The notes beneath the pieces were generated by a model. The model saw only the letters and a program-made list of their open reading frames with translations. It was not told where the DNA came from and searched no databases. A stretch of 31,884 bases of DNA, taken from Deltaproteobacteria bacterium (GTDB lineage Bacteria > UBA10199 > GCA-002796325 > JACPFF01). The position numbers were made by a program, and so were the translations under genes. Location: NCBI GenBank assembly GCA_016183065.1, contig JACPFF010000022.1:1-31884 (forward strand), given 5' to 3'. Shown here in pieces: positions 24,201-31,846 of the stretch (position 1 is the first letter of the stretch; the number at the start of each line of letters is the position of its first letter).

Positions 24201-24590
24201 GTGCAAGGCCCCGAAGCCAAAGAGGGCGGCCACGAAGGCCATGTAGCGTTTCTTGTCGATCGTTTCGCCGGCTACGGCAAACCCGCTTTCCGTGGCAGGA
24301 GTGCAGATGGCATAGTCCGCTGAACAGGTCTGGGCATGGCCCTGCTCGGGCGCTCTTTTCTTCGCCGTGGAGAAGATCGCGTGTTCATAGACCCGGCCGT
24401 CAGACAATGACCGTCGGACACCGATGACCCCATCTTCTCCCCCACTGAGAAATGATTTGGTATTGGCATCGGCGTAGGTGTCGATGACTTCGGAATTTTT
24501 ATCGTCGTCTGAAAAGAAGGCGGTCTCCAGGAACTGATTTGCCGCTGCGATAAAACTCAAGTCTATTCTTTTGCTGTCGCCAATGCCCAT
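21210..24590 (-). CDS. giant polytopic membrane protein with duplicated N-terminal domain
   Basis: A protein of 1126 residues with no family that I recognise. The N-terminus carries two diverged copies of a domain of about 150 residues (about 10-163 and 180-328). Each has GxIGV, a pair of Cys (89/96 and 257/263), a (V/I)DxKK...AALFGFxALxD core and an AT..D...L..AM.TF end. An Ala/Ser linker and about eight likely membrane segments follow, for example LAPLALMCYLV, FALSLLYIAS, VSAVVAMFYGLYYTL, FSFAFAVSFFG and AALGVLGIMIM, then a helical C-terminus ending KRERGMK. No signal peptide is seen. GGAG lies at good distance before the ATG. It is probably co-transcribed with the following 607-residue gene. 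Base composition looks less GC-rich than the housekeeping genes nearby, which could mean later acquisition. Confidence 0.75.
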   Translation of the reverse strand: MGIGDSKRIDLSFIAAANQFLETAFFSDDDKNSEVIDTYADANTKSFLSGGEDGVIGVRRSLSDGRVYEHAIFSTAKKRAPEQGHAQTCSADYAICTPATESGFAVAGETIDKKRYMAFVAALFGFGALHDGGRGQTSQAAILRSATTEDAKLLEAAMVTFRGLAAAKKSYTITPELRGDINEFLGVTLIKESDDKGQFVDLDPFTEETAHSSTFFDTVADGCIGVVNQYYNKATNAETRREETALFHNGTVWSKACTAGEACGDPAQVTINNSKSKPLKVDQKKVMMLTAALFGFDALYDDQIKKIFAHATPADFDALDRAMATFAKYRQSAPASVVASAASSTPAEAGEAPSTAEQLRQALEANAVVFPDVRVAIPNSTPADVHPGGYLAVVSALAAEENWEKIPGLSWALQLPAFFRIAIRGLTTADRYTLGLGVDVAQEALGVCVDEHGTNVACRALNSKAGAGWFGNNRELVDWSVRLGLGSALTYGIHSAYRALTRRAILSVRQFAGQVIAQKLAPLALMCYLVDSKVLATPEKFMKLFAFNGIEPATIDQWRNIVMGSEFALSLLYIASQYRHPVANTMLNPSNPTQRIPARNLAFSVSAVVAMFYGLYYTLSENSALQEAADTKIYGKAPRTGFWDHFDFWNWHGHVFSFAFAVSFFGTWAGSAKGWAVIGPLSRMLNDPLWRAEEGVASLLGHIRRIIHAPVVAPATGGTRLAHAAAGVRQAFAQGIGHTLEAWWTTGRTAAAQYRASISTPPEGFFGRVQYHLRHGWQYGAPNPFARVLQDNPVIIDNQFTRAVREWREVRELGNAARTARRVAAAHPDIAALAESAEGVQRVFARAEFLAPEAGMVTRAVYRSLAAVSTRVVGGALGTWQILRSPRKLAFAGQFSSITAALGVLGIMIMEGGRDIPEEVVDRVSRRSFVNILPNIPTRFAFAVAGLPVYTWDFFLGNMLTTSPELNMVAQQGTYSKKKAGEYAGAIRRATDGGEKARNYCYLMQALRIADARQPAEWTALTDQEIVALEIEGVHPTRGMAILLDAAAKWKNGETLTPEEVDQFPDILVKSGVITEEQLAGVRYDSTPFAPTEYAKRLPVDIHTLIQTAHGHRAAIDARKRERGMK

Positions 24591-24925
24591 CGCTCGCTCC
24601 GTTGTCTTGGGGGCGAAAACGCGGGATTTCCGCCCTCCTTACTTGTCCATCGGCAGCGCGAAAAAAAAGTTGCGTGGTTTTTTTTGTTGATGGTGGTCGA
24701 TCAGCACACGGTACAGGTGATGTTCAATAGCACTGCACGATAGCTCAAGGGGCCTTCGCACAAAGGAGGCCTCTTGCAGAGACCGCTGACGGGACGCGAT
24801 GCAATGTAACATGTTGTGATTACTCATCTTCTGCCGTGACAAAGCTCGAAGGCATCTGCGGGTGCCCGACTGGATCGTCATCGAACGACACTGGTGGGGT
24901 CCGTGGTGCCCCTGTCATCATCACA
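24591..24925. other. intergenic region without a recognised gene
   Basis: These 335 bases separate vapC from the giant membrane protein gene and presumably hold the promoter of the latter on the minus strand. No open frame here looks coding. Two structures are visible: A8 (24661-24668) facing T8 (24678-24685) across nine bases, and a GC-rich hairpin at 24746-24776. Neither shows a clean terminator or operator pattern. Confidence 0.6.
24746..24776. terminator. possible hairpin downstream of vapC
   Basis: CAAGGGGCC (24746-24754) can pair with GGCCTCTTG (24768-24776) with one G-T pair. It lies downstream of the vapC stop on the minus strand, but no T-run follows, so a terminator role is only possible. 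Confidence 0.25.
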
Positions 24926-25369
24926 CTATGCCTCAAGCGGATTGATGAGGGTAATGTTCGCAAAGAGGCGAAAGTCGGTGTCGGCGGTATAGATGGTCGA
25001 AATGCCATGTTCCGTCATTAATGCAACATGGTGCGCATCATGTAAAATATTCCCTCGTGATTTTCCGCACTGATGGACGATGCGATGCAGGGTGTCCAAG
25101 TGGTTCGGCAATTCCTGCACAATCATCACATTGGGAGCTTCCATAAATTTGGCGACGTTTTCTCTGGCGTGTTCAAACAGAATCGCCCCAGACGGGAAAA
25201 GTCTGGGCTGGGTGACCACCCGCAAATACTCGTATACCACCGACCAGCTCATCGCATACTGCGAGTGGCTTTTGCGGCATGCCCGCAAGAATTTCAGGGC
25301 CACCTTATGCTCCGGAAAAGCCGGGTACGTGGCATAGACAAAAATGTTGGTATCGATAAACCCGCTCAT
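24926..25369 (-). CDS. vapC: PIN-domain ribonuclease toxin (VapC family)
   Basis: A protein of 147 residues with the PIN-domain acidic set: Asp6 in FIDTNIFVYA, Glu47 in VVYEYLRV, Asp111 in LHDAHHVALM, and Asp130/Asp132 in TADTDF. VapC toxins are Mg-dependent endoribonucleases that cut tRNA or rRNA. The ATG overlaps the stop of the upstream ribbon-helix-helix gene (ATGA), the standard VapBC arrangement with antitoxin first. All catalytic positions are intact, so it should be active when not bound by antitoxin. Confidence 0.9.
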   Translation of the reverse strand: MSGFIDTNIFVYATYPAFPEHKVALKFLRACRKSHSQYAMSWSVVYEYLRVVTQPRLFPSGAILFEHARENVAKFMEAPNVMIVQELPNHLDTLHRIVHQCGKSRGNILHDAHHVALMTEHGISTIYTADTDFRLFANITLINPLEA

Positions 25370-25611
25370 TTCGTCGACCGATCCAAGAGATCCAAATACG
25401 TCTCGCGGTCCGAAGGATCAAAAGCCGGTGAGGGTTTGGCCGAAGCGGTGTGCCATTGAAGCGACGCACGGATTTTTTTTCCCTTCATCACCGTCAACCC
25501 CTTGCGAATGACATCGTTGACGAGATCTTTAAAGCTGCAACGTTGCTCGTGCGCCAAGATTTTCAGCTCGGTCTGCAAGGCATCGGGGAGATGGATGGTG
25601 GTGCGGCTCAC
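25366..25611 (-). CDS. vapB: ribbon-helix-helix antitoxin (VapB/CopG type)
   Basis: A protein of 81 residues. SRTTIHLPDALQTELKILA is a typical RHH beginning, with the DNA-binding strand TTIHLP. A second helix (SFKDLVNDVIRKGL) and a C-terminal tail (about residues 45-81) for toxin binding follow. The start is GTG; an in-frame stop two codons upstream excludes a longer protein. It overlaps vapC by four bases. The inverted repeat at 25631-25666, just upstream, is its likely autoregulatory operator. Confidence 0.85.
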   Translation of the reverse strand: MSRTTIHLPDALQTELKILAHEQRCSFKDLVNDVIRKGLTVMKGKKIRASLQWHTASAKPSPAFDPSDRETYLDLLDRSTK

Positions 25612-25612
25612 A

Positions 25613-25666
25613 CATCAAGGGTCTCATCATGGCATCTTGATGTCAATGAAAAAGCATCAAGATGCC
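25613..25666. promoter_or_regulatory. probable VapBC operator
   Basis: A perfect 12-base inverted repeat (GGCATCTTGATG at 25631-25642, CATCAAGATGCC at 25655-25666) has a 12-base spacer, and a third CATCAAG half-site lies at 25613-25619. It sits directly upstream of vapB, matching the usual operator position of ribbon-helix-helix antitoxins. It begins two bases after the stop of the upstream gene, so a hairpin in that gene's transcript is a second possible role, although no T-run follows. Confidence 0.7.
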
Positions 25667-25668
25667 TA

Positions 25669-26334
25669 TTACGATGTTTTCTTGATTGCGATGAGGCGAT
25701 GGCCGTCGGTCTCGTAGCGGGCCTCGACCACGTCACCGACGATGAGCGTACCGATGGAGAGTGTCCCCCGGCGCAAGGTGCGGACGGTCTGGGTCTCTTT
25801 CTCGCGGATCTCCACGGTATCGGGCGTCACCCGGATGAGTCGTCCGACACAGGTGACGGCCCCGACAGACGTGGCCGCTGCTGGCTGGTGCGGGACCGGA
25901 GCGACCGCGGGTGGTGTGAGTGTATCTGCGGGCGGCGACGGAAGCGGCAGGGGTGGGGCATCGGACACGGGAGGAGGCAACTGGGGGAGAGGTGGAGGCG
26001 GTGGCGATGTGGCCGGCAACAGGGGCGGCGCGGACGTGGTCTCTTCGGCAGGCGCCGGGGGCAATAGGGGCGGCGATGTCGCCGGTGGTGTCACCGCCTC
26101 CGCTTGCGACACATCCTGGGCCTCCGACGGAGGGACGGTCCCCACCTCGTGCGCCCCCCCTTCCCCGCCAAAGCGTTCGGCCTGCAGGTCCTCCCAGGCC
26201 CGCTTCACAATATCCGGACCCACCCGCTCCAAGGGGACCTTGGAGAGGTCCTCGGCATGGACAACGCCCATGCCGCCAGCGAACATCGCACTCAGCAGTA
26301 CAAATCCGATCATTGCACGGCGATATCGAGACAT
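25669..26334 (-). CDS. exported proline-rich protein of unknown function
   Basis: A protein of 221 residues. The chosen ATG gives a clear signal peptide: MSRYRRAMIGFVLLSAMFAG, cleavage near VHA-ED. A short charged segment follows, then about 90 residues rich in Pro, Ala and Ser with PPLLPP and PPPPPLPQLPPP runs, a likely periplasm-spanning or cell-wall linker. The last 60 residues (VTCVGRLIRVTPDTVEIRE, then GTLIVGDVVEARYETDGHRL) look like a small beta-barrel domain. A longer upstream reading runs into the 131-bp hairpin and lacks the signal at its start, so it is rejected. It is divergent from the RND exporter. The function is unknown. Confidence 0.75.
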   Translation of the reverse strand: MSRYRRAMIGFVLLSAMFAGGMGVVHAEDLSKVPLERVGPDIVKRAWEDLQAERFGGEGGAHEVGTVPPSEAQDVSQAEAVTPPATSPPLLPPAPAEETTSAPPLLPATSPPPPPLPQLPPPVSDAPPLPLPSPPADTLTPPAVAPVPHQPAAATSVGAVTCVGRLIRVTPDTVEIREKETQTVRTLRRGTLSIGTLIVGDVVEARYETDGHRLIAIKKTS

Positions 26335-26386
26335 GGACTGTACGGTAGCACAAGCCGACCATCTGGGGCAATCGATGATCTCCGAC

Positions 26387-26517
26387 GCACACCCATCGAT
26401 GGTGAGGAAGGACGGGTGGCATGGGCGGAGGGGTTCCCCCGTCAGCCCGCAGCGCAGCGAGGACTGCCGGGGGAGGAGCCCATGCCACCCGTCCTTCCTC
26501 ACCATCGATGGGTGTGC
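26387..26517. repeat. 131-bp long hairpin with 40-bp perfect arms
   Basis: The arms at 26387-26426 and 26478-26517 are perfect reverse complements over 40 bases (the left arm begins GCACACCCATCGATGG). The 51-base loop has a further near-match CCCCCGTCAG/CTGCCGGGGG. It lies between the divergent proline-rich protein and RND exporter genes, in what should be promoter DNA. Perfect identity of the arms suggests recent insertion of a MITE-like element or ongoing correction. No transposase gene is near and no obvious target duplication is seen. Confidence 0.9.
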
Positions 26518-26567
26518 ACCGCAGTCGACCCTAGACATTGCGACCGCTCACATGCTACCCCGCCACG

Positions 26568-29159
26568 ATGTCGTTTTCTTGGGGGCGATGGAGCCGGTGT
26601 CTTGAACGACGTGCGATCGCCATTTCTCTCGCCTCGATCCTCGTCAGCCTCGTCAGCCTCTTCCTCGTTCGCGACCTTCCCATCCATAGTGATTTCAAAA
26701 AAATGCTCCCGCAGAACTCCCGGAGCGTCAGGGAACTCGAGCGCATTGAGGCCCGCGTGACCTCGACCTCGACCCTCCATCTCCTGGTGGGGGCCCAGGA
26801 TTTTGCGGCGATCAAACGGTTCATTGACGACTTCGTGGCGCTGGCCCCAACGGCGCTCGGGGATCTCGTCGATCGTGTGGAATACAATGCCACGCCCGTG
26901 ATCGACTTTTTCCGGCACCACGAATGGCTCTATCTCGACCTCGAGGACCTCCAGACCGTCAAGGACCGCGTCGCGCAGCAGATCAACTATGAAAAGATGC
27001 GGCAATCACCGCTCTTCATCGACCTGGGTGCGCGACCATCACTCAATTTTGACGACTTGCAAAGCAAAGTCCACCGACACCACCGCGACCGTCCCAATTT
27101 TCGGGAGGGCTATTTTACGAATCTCGAGCAGGACCTCGCGATTGTCGTCCTGAAACCGACGGTGGGGGCCACCGACGTGAAAACCGTAAAATACCTGATC
27201 CAGCGGGTGCAACAGGTGGTGGACCAGCTCGGTCCACAGCGCTATCACCCCACACTGCGGACCGGTTTTGGCGGGCGCTATCAAAAACTGGTCGTGGAAT
27301 ACGAGACGATCGTCGGGGACATGCTCCGGACGATCGTCCTCTGTGTGCTTCTCGTCAGCAGCATCGTGGGGCTCTACTTCCGCCGCCTCCGCGTGATTGT
27401 GCTGATGGTCGGGGCGGCGGGCATGGGGACCCTGATGGCGCTCGTCAGCGCCCGCCTCACGATCGGCTACCTGACGGCGCAGACCGCCTTTCTCGGCTCG
27501 ATCATCCTCGGGAACGGGATCAACTACAGCCTCATTGTCATGGCCCGCTTTCTGGAGGAATGCGGTGCAGCGGGCACGTCGAACAGTACCGCGCTCGCGA
27601 CCGCGCTCTCTCGCACGTGGCGCCCCACGTTTGCCTCGGCCCTCACGACCTCACTGGCCTTTGCCGCGCTCGGGATCACGAACATCCGCGGTCTCAACCA
27701 GTTCGGCCTGATCGGGAGCATCGGCATCATGGCCTGCTGGGCCGCCACCTTCAGCGTGCTACCGGCATGGATCGTCGTCACACAGCGGCTCCGTCCGCTC
27801 CGCAACACGGCACACAACAACGGCCCGCCGTTCGGCTGGCTCCTGCGGCCCATTGCCGCCCTGGTGTCACAGCGACCGCGTGCCGTGCTCCTCGGCGCCG
27901 TGGGCGTGACCATACTCTGCGTCATTTCGGCGGTACGCTATCTCCCCGCGGCCCTCGAGTACAATTTCAACAACCTTCGGTTCCGTCCCGCCGCCCCGGC
28001 AGAGACCTGGGAGGCACACGCCCGCGACAGCGCCGATGAAATCTTCGGCCAGTCCGCCTCGCCGGCAGTGCTGCTGGCCGATCGCATCGATCAGGTCCGT
28101 CCGCTTTGCGCGGCCATCGAAGCACGCGCGGCCTCGGTCGTGAACGCACGCGGCGACCCGCTCGTGGATGAATGCCGCTCCATTTTCTCCTTCATCCCCC
28201 TGCACCAACGGGAAAAACTGGCGCTCCTTGCCGAGTTGCGCACACTCCTCGACGATGAATCTCTCGCGACACGCACGCCCGAGGAAGAGGACCTCCTCGC
28301 GCGGCTCCGCGCCACGGCGGAACTGGCGCCCATCACCCAATCCGATCTCCCGGCGCTGCTGCGCGAGGTCTTCCGGGAAAATGACGGCCGCGAGGGACTC
28401 GTCGTCTATCTCTACCCCACACGGATCGCCAATCTGTGGGATGGTCATGAATTGGTGCAATTTGCCGATCTGATCCGCCGCGTTCAGCTGCCGGGCTCCG
28501 AGACCATTCATGCCTCCGGGGAGTCCGTGATTTTTGCCGATCTCCTGCATGCCATCGTCACCGAGGGACCGCGCACGACCCTCTCTTCCTTTCTGCTCGT
28601 CCTGCTGGGCATCTGGATATTGTTTCGCCGGCAGCGCCGCGCTTTCTTCTCGATCATCGGCGTCTTGTGCATCGGGATCCTCTGGATGATCTGCCTCTTT
28701 CCGGTGGTCGGAGTGAAACTGAATTTTCTCAATTTTGTCGCCCTCCCCATCGCCTTCGGGATTGGCGTCGATTATGCGGTCAACATTTATAGTCGCGCCA
28801 CAGAGCATCCGGGCGAGACCGTCCGCGAGGGCCTGCTCCACATCGGCAGTGTGGTCCTCCTCTGCTCACTCACCACCATGTTCGGCTATGCCGTACTCAT
28901 GGTCTCGCGCAATCGCGCGCTGGCAAGCCTCGGCACGGCCGCACTGCTGGGCGAACTCGCCTGCCTCACGAGTGCCCTCTGTGTCCTGCCGGCCTGGCTG
29001 GCCTGGCGAAGGCCGGTCCCCGCGCACGCAGGGGAGGAGCCGCCCTGTCGGACGTTCCCATTGGACGAAGCGGCGGGATCTGCTACACTGATGGTTCATG
29101 ACCATTGCCACGGAACTGATCCACAAGCTCCCCAAGACCGATCTCCATGTCCATCTTGA
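26568..29159 (+). CDS. RND/MMPL-family exporter, likely HpnN-like hopanoid transporter
   Basis: An inner-membrane transporter of 863 residues with the two-repeat RND layout. An N-terminal helix (ISLASILVSLVSLFLV) precedes a periplasmic domain. A membrane bundle follows: MLRTIVLCVLLVSSIVGLYF, GTLMALVSARLTIGYLT, SIILGNGINYSLIVMARFLE, then the ALTTSLAFAALGIT block. A second periplasmic domain and bundle follow, with FGIGVDYAVNIYSR as the typical RND helix-4 motif. HpnN proteins of this class move hopanoids to the outer membrane; assignment rests on size, layout and the hpnCDE genes elsewhere in the window. The start ATG at 26568 is preferred over an upstream TTG; no clear ribosome site. The 3' end overlaps the adenosine deaminase gene by 62 bases. 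Confidence 0.8.
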   Translation: MSFSWGRWSRCLERRAIAISLASILVSLVSLFLVRDLPIHSDFKKMLPQNSRSVRELERIEARVTSTSTLHLLVGAQDFAAIKRFIDDFVALAPTALGDLVDRVEYNATPVIDFFRHHEWLYLDLEDLQTVKDRVAQQINYEKMRQSPLFIDLGARPSLNFDDLQSKVHRHHRDRPNFREGYFTNLEQDLAIVVLKPTVGATDVKTVKYLIQRVQQVVDQLGPQRYHPTLRTGFGGRYQKLVVEYETIVGDMLRTIVLCVLLVSSIVGLYFRRLRVIVLMVGAAGMGTLMALVSARLTIGYLTAQTAFLGSIILGNGINYSLIVMARFLEECGAAGTSNSTALATALSRTWRPTFASALTTSLAFAALGITNIRGLNQFGLIGSIGIMACWAATFSVLPAWIVVTQRLRPLRNTAHNNGPPFGWLLRPIAALVSQRPRAVLLGAVGVTILCVISAVRYLPAALEYNFNNLRFRPAAPAETWEAHARDSADEIFGQSASPAVLLADRIDQVRPLCAAIEARAASVVNARGDPLVDECRSIFSFIPLHQREKLALLAELRTLLDDESLATRTPEEEDLLARLRATAELAPITQSDLPALLREVFRENDGREGLVVYLYPTRIANLWDGHELVQFADLIRRVQLPGSETIHASGESVIFADLLHAIVTEGPRTTLSSFLLVLLGIWILFRRQRRAFFSIIGVLCIGILWMICLFPVVGVKLNFLNFVALPIAFGIGVDYAVNIYSRATEHPGETVREGLLHIGSVVLLCSLTTMFGYAVLMVSRNRALASLGTAALLGELACLTSALCVLPAWLAWRRPVPAHAGEEPPCRTFPLDEAAGSATLMVHDHCHGTDPQAPQDRSPCPS

Positions 29160-30300
29160 CGGATCCCTGCGGCTGTCGACATTAATCGAACTCGCAAAAC
29201 AGCAGCAGGTTGAACTCCCCTCGTACACCGAAGAGGGACTGAGGCAACTGGTCTTCAAAGACCGGTATCAGGGGCTCCCGGATTATCTGCACGGTTTCAA
29301 ATATACTTGCGCGGTCTTGCGCGATCCCGAATCGCTGGAGCGGGTGGCCTGTGAGTTGGCACACGACAACATGGACGAGGGCGTGCGATACATCGAGGTC
29401 CGCTTTGCGCCGCAACTGAGCACCACCCCCACCATGGACCTCCGCGACGTGCTGCAGGCCGTCCATCGCGGGCTCGAACGCGCGGCCAAGGGAATCAACC
29501 AACGCGCGGCCATCCGGTCGGGGAGGGAACCGCGCTTTGCCTTTGGCATCATCGGCTGTGCCATGCGCAAATTCACCCCGGCGTTCTCGCCATACTTCGC
29601 GCAACTCTCGGCCGTCCATCCCTATGCCCAACCCGACCAGCTCCACGCCATGGCCTCGGACGAACTGGTGCGGGCCCTCGTGGCGGCCCGCGACCACGAC
29701 GGCGTTGCGGTCGTCGGGTTCGACCTCGCGGGCGAGGAAAAAGGCTATCCCGCCGGGAATCACATGGCCGCATTTCAATATGCGCACGCTAATTTTCTGA
29801 AAAAAACCGTGCATGCCGGCGAGGCCTATGGCCCGCCGAGCATCTATCAGGCCGTTGCCGACTGCCATGCCGACCGGATCGGCCACGGGACCCATCTCTT
29901 TCGGGAGGACCTGGTCGATCTGCCAAAGGCCGCCGACCGCGCGCGCTTTGTGGAGCGGTTGGCGGGGTACATTGCCGATCAGCGTGTGACCATCGAAGTC
30001 TGCCTCACCAGCAACCTGCAGACCATGCCGGACATCGCCGCGATCGCCGCGCACCCCTTTGGCCGCATGCTGGACGCCCGGCTCTCCACGACGTTCTGCA
30101 CGGACAACCGCCTCATCTCGAACACCACGGTCACCAAGGAAATCGCGCTGGCCGTCGCGCACTTTCCGATCACCCCGACGGACCTCCGGCACCTCATCGT
30201 CTACGGCTTCAAGCGCAGCTTTTACCCCGGGAGTTACCTGGAGAAGCGGACCTACGTCCGTCAAGTCATCGACTATTATCAGTCCATTGCGAATGTGTAG
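29098..30300 (+). CDS. add: adenosine deaminase family protein
   Basis: A zinc amidohydrolase that converts adenosine to inosine and deoxyadenosine to deoxyinosine in purine salvage. Zinc and catalytic motifs: KTDLHVHLDGSL (His-x-His), VHAGEAYG (His, catalytic Glu), DRIGHGTHLF (His) and TFCTDNRLISNT (Asp; the usual second Asp of TDDP is Asn here). At 400 residues it is longer than E. coli Add, with extra sequence around residues 130-195. Its start must be the ATG at 29098 because the first zinc motif begins only 13 residues later. That places it inside the exporter's 3' end in another frame, implying co-transcription. A related adenosine/AMP-type deaminase is an alternative. Confidence 0.9.
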   Translation: MTIATELIHKLPKTDLHVHLDGSLRLSTLIELAKQQQVELPSYTEEGLRQLVFKDRYQGLPDYLHGFKYTCAVLRDPESLERVACELAHDNMDEGVRYIEVRFAPQLSTTPTMDLRDVLQAVHRGLERAAKGINQRAAIRSGREPRFAFGIIGCAMRKFTPAFSPYFAQLSAVHPYAQPDQLHAMASDELVRALVAARDHDGVAVVGFDLAGEEKGYPAGNHMAAFQYAHANFLKKTVHAGEAYGPPSIYQAVADCHADRIGHGTHLFREDLVDLPKAADRARFVERLAGYIADQRVTIEVCLTSNLQTMPDIAAIAAHPFGRMLDARLSTTFCTDNRLISNTTVTKEIALAVAHFPITPTDLRHLIVYGFKRSFYPGSYLEKRTYVRQVIDYYQSIANV

Positions 30301-30426
30301 GGCCTGTTGGCAATATCACTGAACTAAACTCCGGACGTTATGAGGAATTGGCTGTTGCCTGCCGGATCACGATTGACAGGAGATTTTTGGCAGGGCATGG
30401 AAAAGAAGCCTTGAAGGAAGCATTAT

Positions 30427-31119
30427 ATGGGATTTTCAACAATTAAGGCGCGCGGTGTTCTCCGAGTGGGAACGTGTGGTAACTATCCTCCTTTTAGCTA
30501 CTCGGTTGCAGCTGGTGAGCGTGTAGGGCTCGACGTGAAACTTGCGTTGCGTTTCGGGCAGCAATTAGGCGTGCGTACCGTATTCGTTCCGTTCAAATGG
30601 CCGCAATTGATCAATGATCTCAAACAACACCGTTTTGATCTCGCCATGTCGGGAATTAATATCACCGAGAGTCGGCAAGCTGTAGCCACTTTCTCCGATG
30701 CCTATGTCACCTCCGGAGCCATGCCTCTGATTGCTCCACATCTTGACGCCCGCACGGTTGAAGAGATCAATCGTTCGGGACTCCGCATTGTAGTGAATCA
30801 GGGAGGTTACTTGGAATCCGTGGCCCGCCGTGTATTTGGCAACGCAGCAATATTTACCATTACGGAAAACCTGCAGTTGGGCGAATACGTGGCCAGGGAT
30901 AACGCCGACGCACTTTTGACTGATAGCCTGGAGGCACCATATATTTTACAGGGCAATCCCACGCTACGCCCCTTGCCTCGCATTACCACCGATAAGCATG
31001 CGGCACTCTTCCCGAAGCGTGACAGCGAGTTGAGAGACGCATTCAATCAGCTTCTTCAGCATCTGACACGAACGGGTCGATTCGACCGGCTGAAGGCAAT
31101 ATATGGGATTACAGACTAA
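30427..31119 (+). CDS. family 3 solute-binding-fold protein, cyclohexadienyl-dehydratase (PheC)-like
   Basis: A protein of 230 residues matching the type 3 extracellular solute-binding fold: GVLRVGTCGNYPPFSY, FDLAMSGINITESRQ, FSDAYVTSGAMPL, IVVNQGGYLESVARRVFG and DALLTDSLEAPYIL. The NITESRQ...FSD and VNQGG...TDSLEA motifs resemble periplasmic cyclohexadienyl dehydratase PheC more than plain amino-acid receptors. Unlike those, it has no signal peptide: an in-frame stop lies 15 bases upstream of the ATG, which has a good AAGGAAG site. It may be cytoplasmic, or a remnant of a larger exported protein or sensor. Third-codon positions are visibly less GC-rich than in the neighbouring deaminase. It overlaps the next gene by 17 bases. 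Confidence 0.75.
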   Translation: MGFSTIKARGVLRVGTCGNYPPFSYSVAAGERVGLDVKLALRFGQQLGVRTVFVPFKWPQLINDLKQHRFDLAMSGINITESRQAVATFSDAYVTSGAMPLIAPHLDARTVEEINRSGLRIVVNQGGYLESVARRVFGNAAIFTITENLQLGEYVARDNADALLTDSLEAPYILQGNPTLRPLPRITTDKHAALFPKRDSELRDAFNQLLQHLTRTGRFDRLKAIYGITD

Positions 31120-31762
31120 GCGTTGCAAATGGTACTTACTTGTTTTCCTCACTATTTCCTTGATGGTGTCTGATCAGTCGTCAGTATTCGCAACCAATGT
31201 TCAACAGAAGATTGGCATCGCGGGGAACTTTTCCGGTGGTTCCGATAGTACCAATAATCAGTGGAACAAGTACATTTACCCCGCTGCCCTACTCGCAATG
31301 GAAGATTTTCTTCGTCGGCGACCTGAATATGGCGAATACCTGCAATTTCTATTATTGGACTACGGTGGAAAGAAGGAGCGAGTCCTCTCGACAACCCAGC
31401 GCGCGGAGGCCGAACACGTGCTTGCGGTCGTGGGGTATGATCAGTCAGAATTTGCGGAAATTGCCGCCCGCGCGCTTGAGGAATTGCGGATTCCGATGAT
31501 TACGCACACCGCGACCGCCGATCGCATAACGGCAGAGCGAGAATATATCTTCCGCGTTTGTTTTACCAATTCAGTAGCTGCTAAAGAGTTGGCCCGATTT
31601 GCCCGCCACCGTCTCAATGTAGAGACGGTTATCTCGTTGCCTATTTCCACTTGCCTCTATTGTACGGACCTCCACAATGATTTTGGTCGACACTTTGCTG
31701 CGTTTGGTGGGCGTGTCATTGATCAGCGGTCGGATATCCGAGATCTATACACGACGCCATAA
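31103..31762 (+). pseudogene. truncated branched-chain-amino-acid-type binding protein (LivK-like)
   Basis: The frame codes 219 residues with an N-terminal signal sequence (KWYLLVFLTISLMVSDQSSV, cleaved near FA) and the first lobe of a type 1 periplasmic binding protein: KIGIAGNFSGGSDSTNNQW, AALLAMEDFLRRRP, VVGYDQSEFAEIAARALEEL and IPMITHTATADRI. It stops shortly after the hinge region (FAAFGGRVIDQRSDIRDLY), while family members run to about 350-400 residues. The next codons in the same frame meet another stop soon after. It therefore looks truncated or decayed, though a short single-lobe protein or a cut domain cannot be excluded. The composition resembles the preceding gene. Confidence 0.6.
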
Positions 31763-31846
31763 GTAATTGCCGATATATTTAGGATGTGTTATGCCGGGGC
31801 ATGACATTAAAAATAACCGTCCCGCACGCGGGATTAATATTACAGG

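Noticed and set aside
24661-24685. A8/T8 inverted pair as intrinsic terminator
   Set aside because: The stem is only A-T pairs with a nine-base loop and would be too weak on its own.
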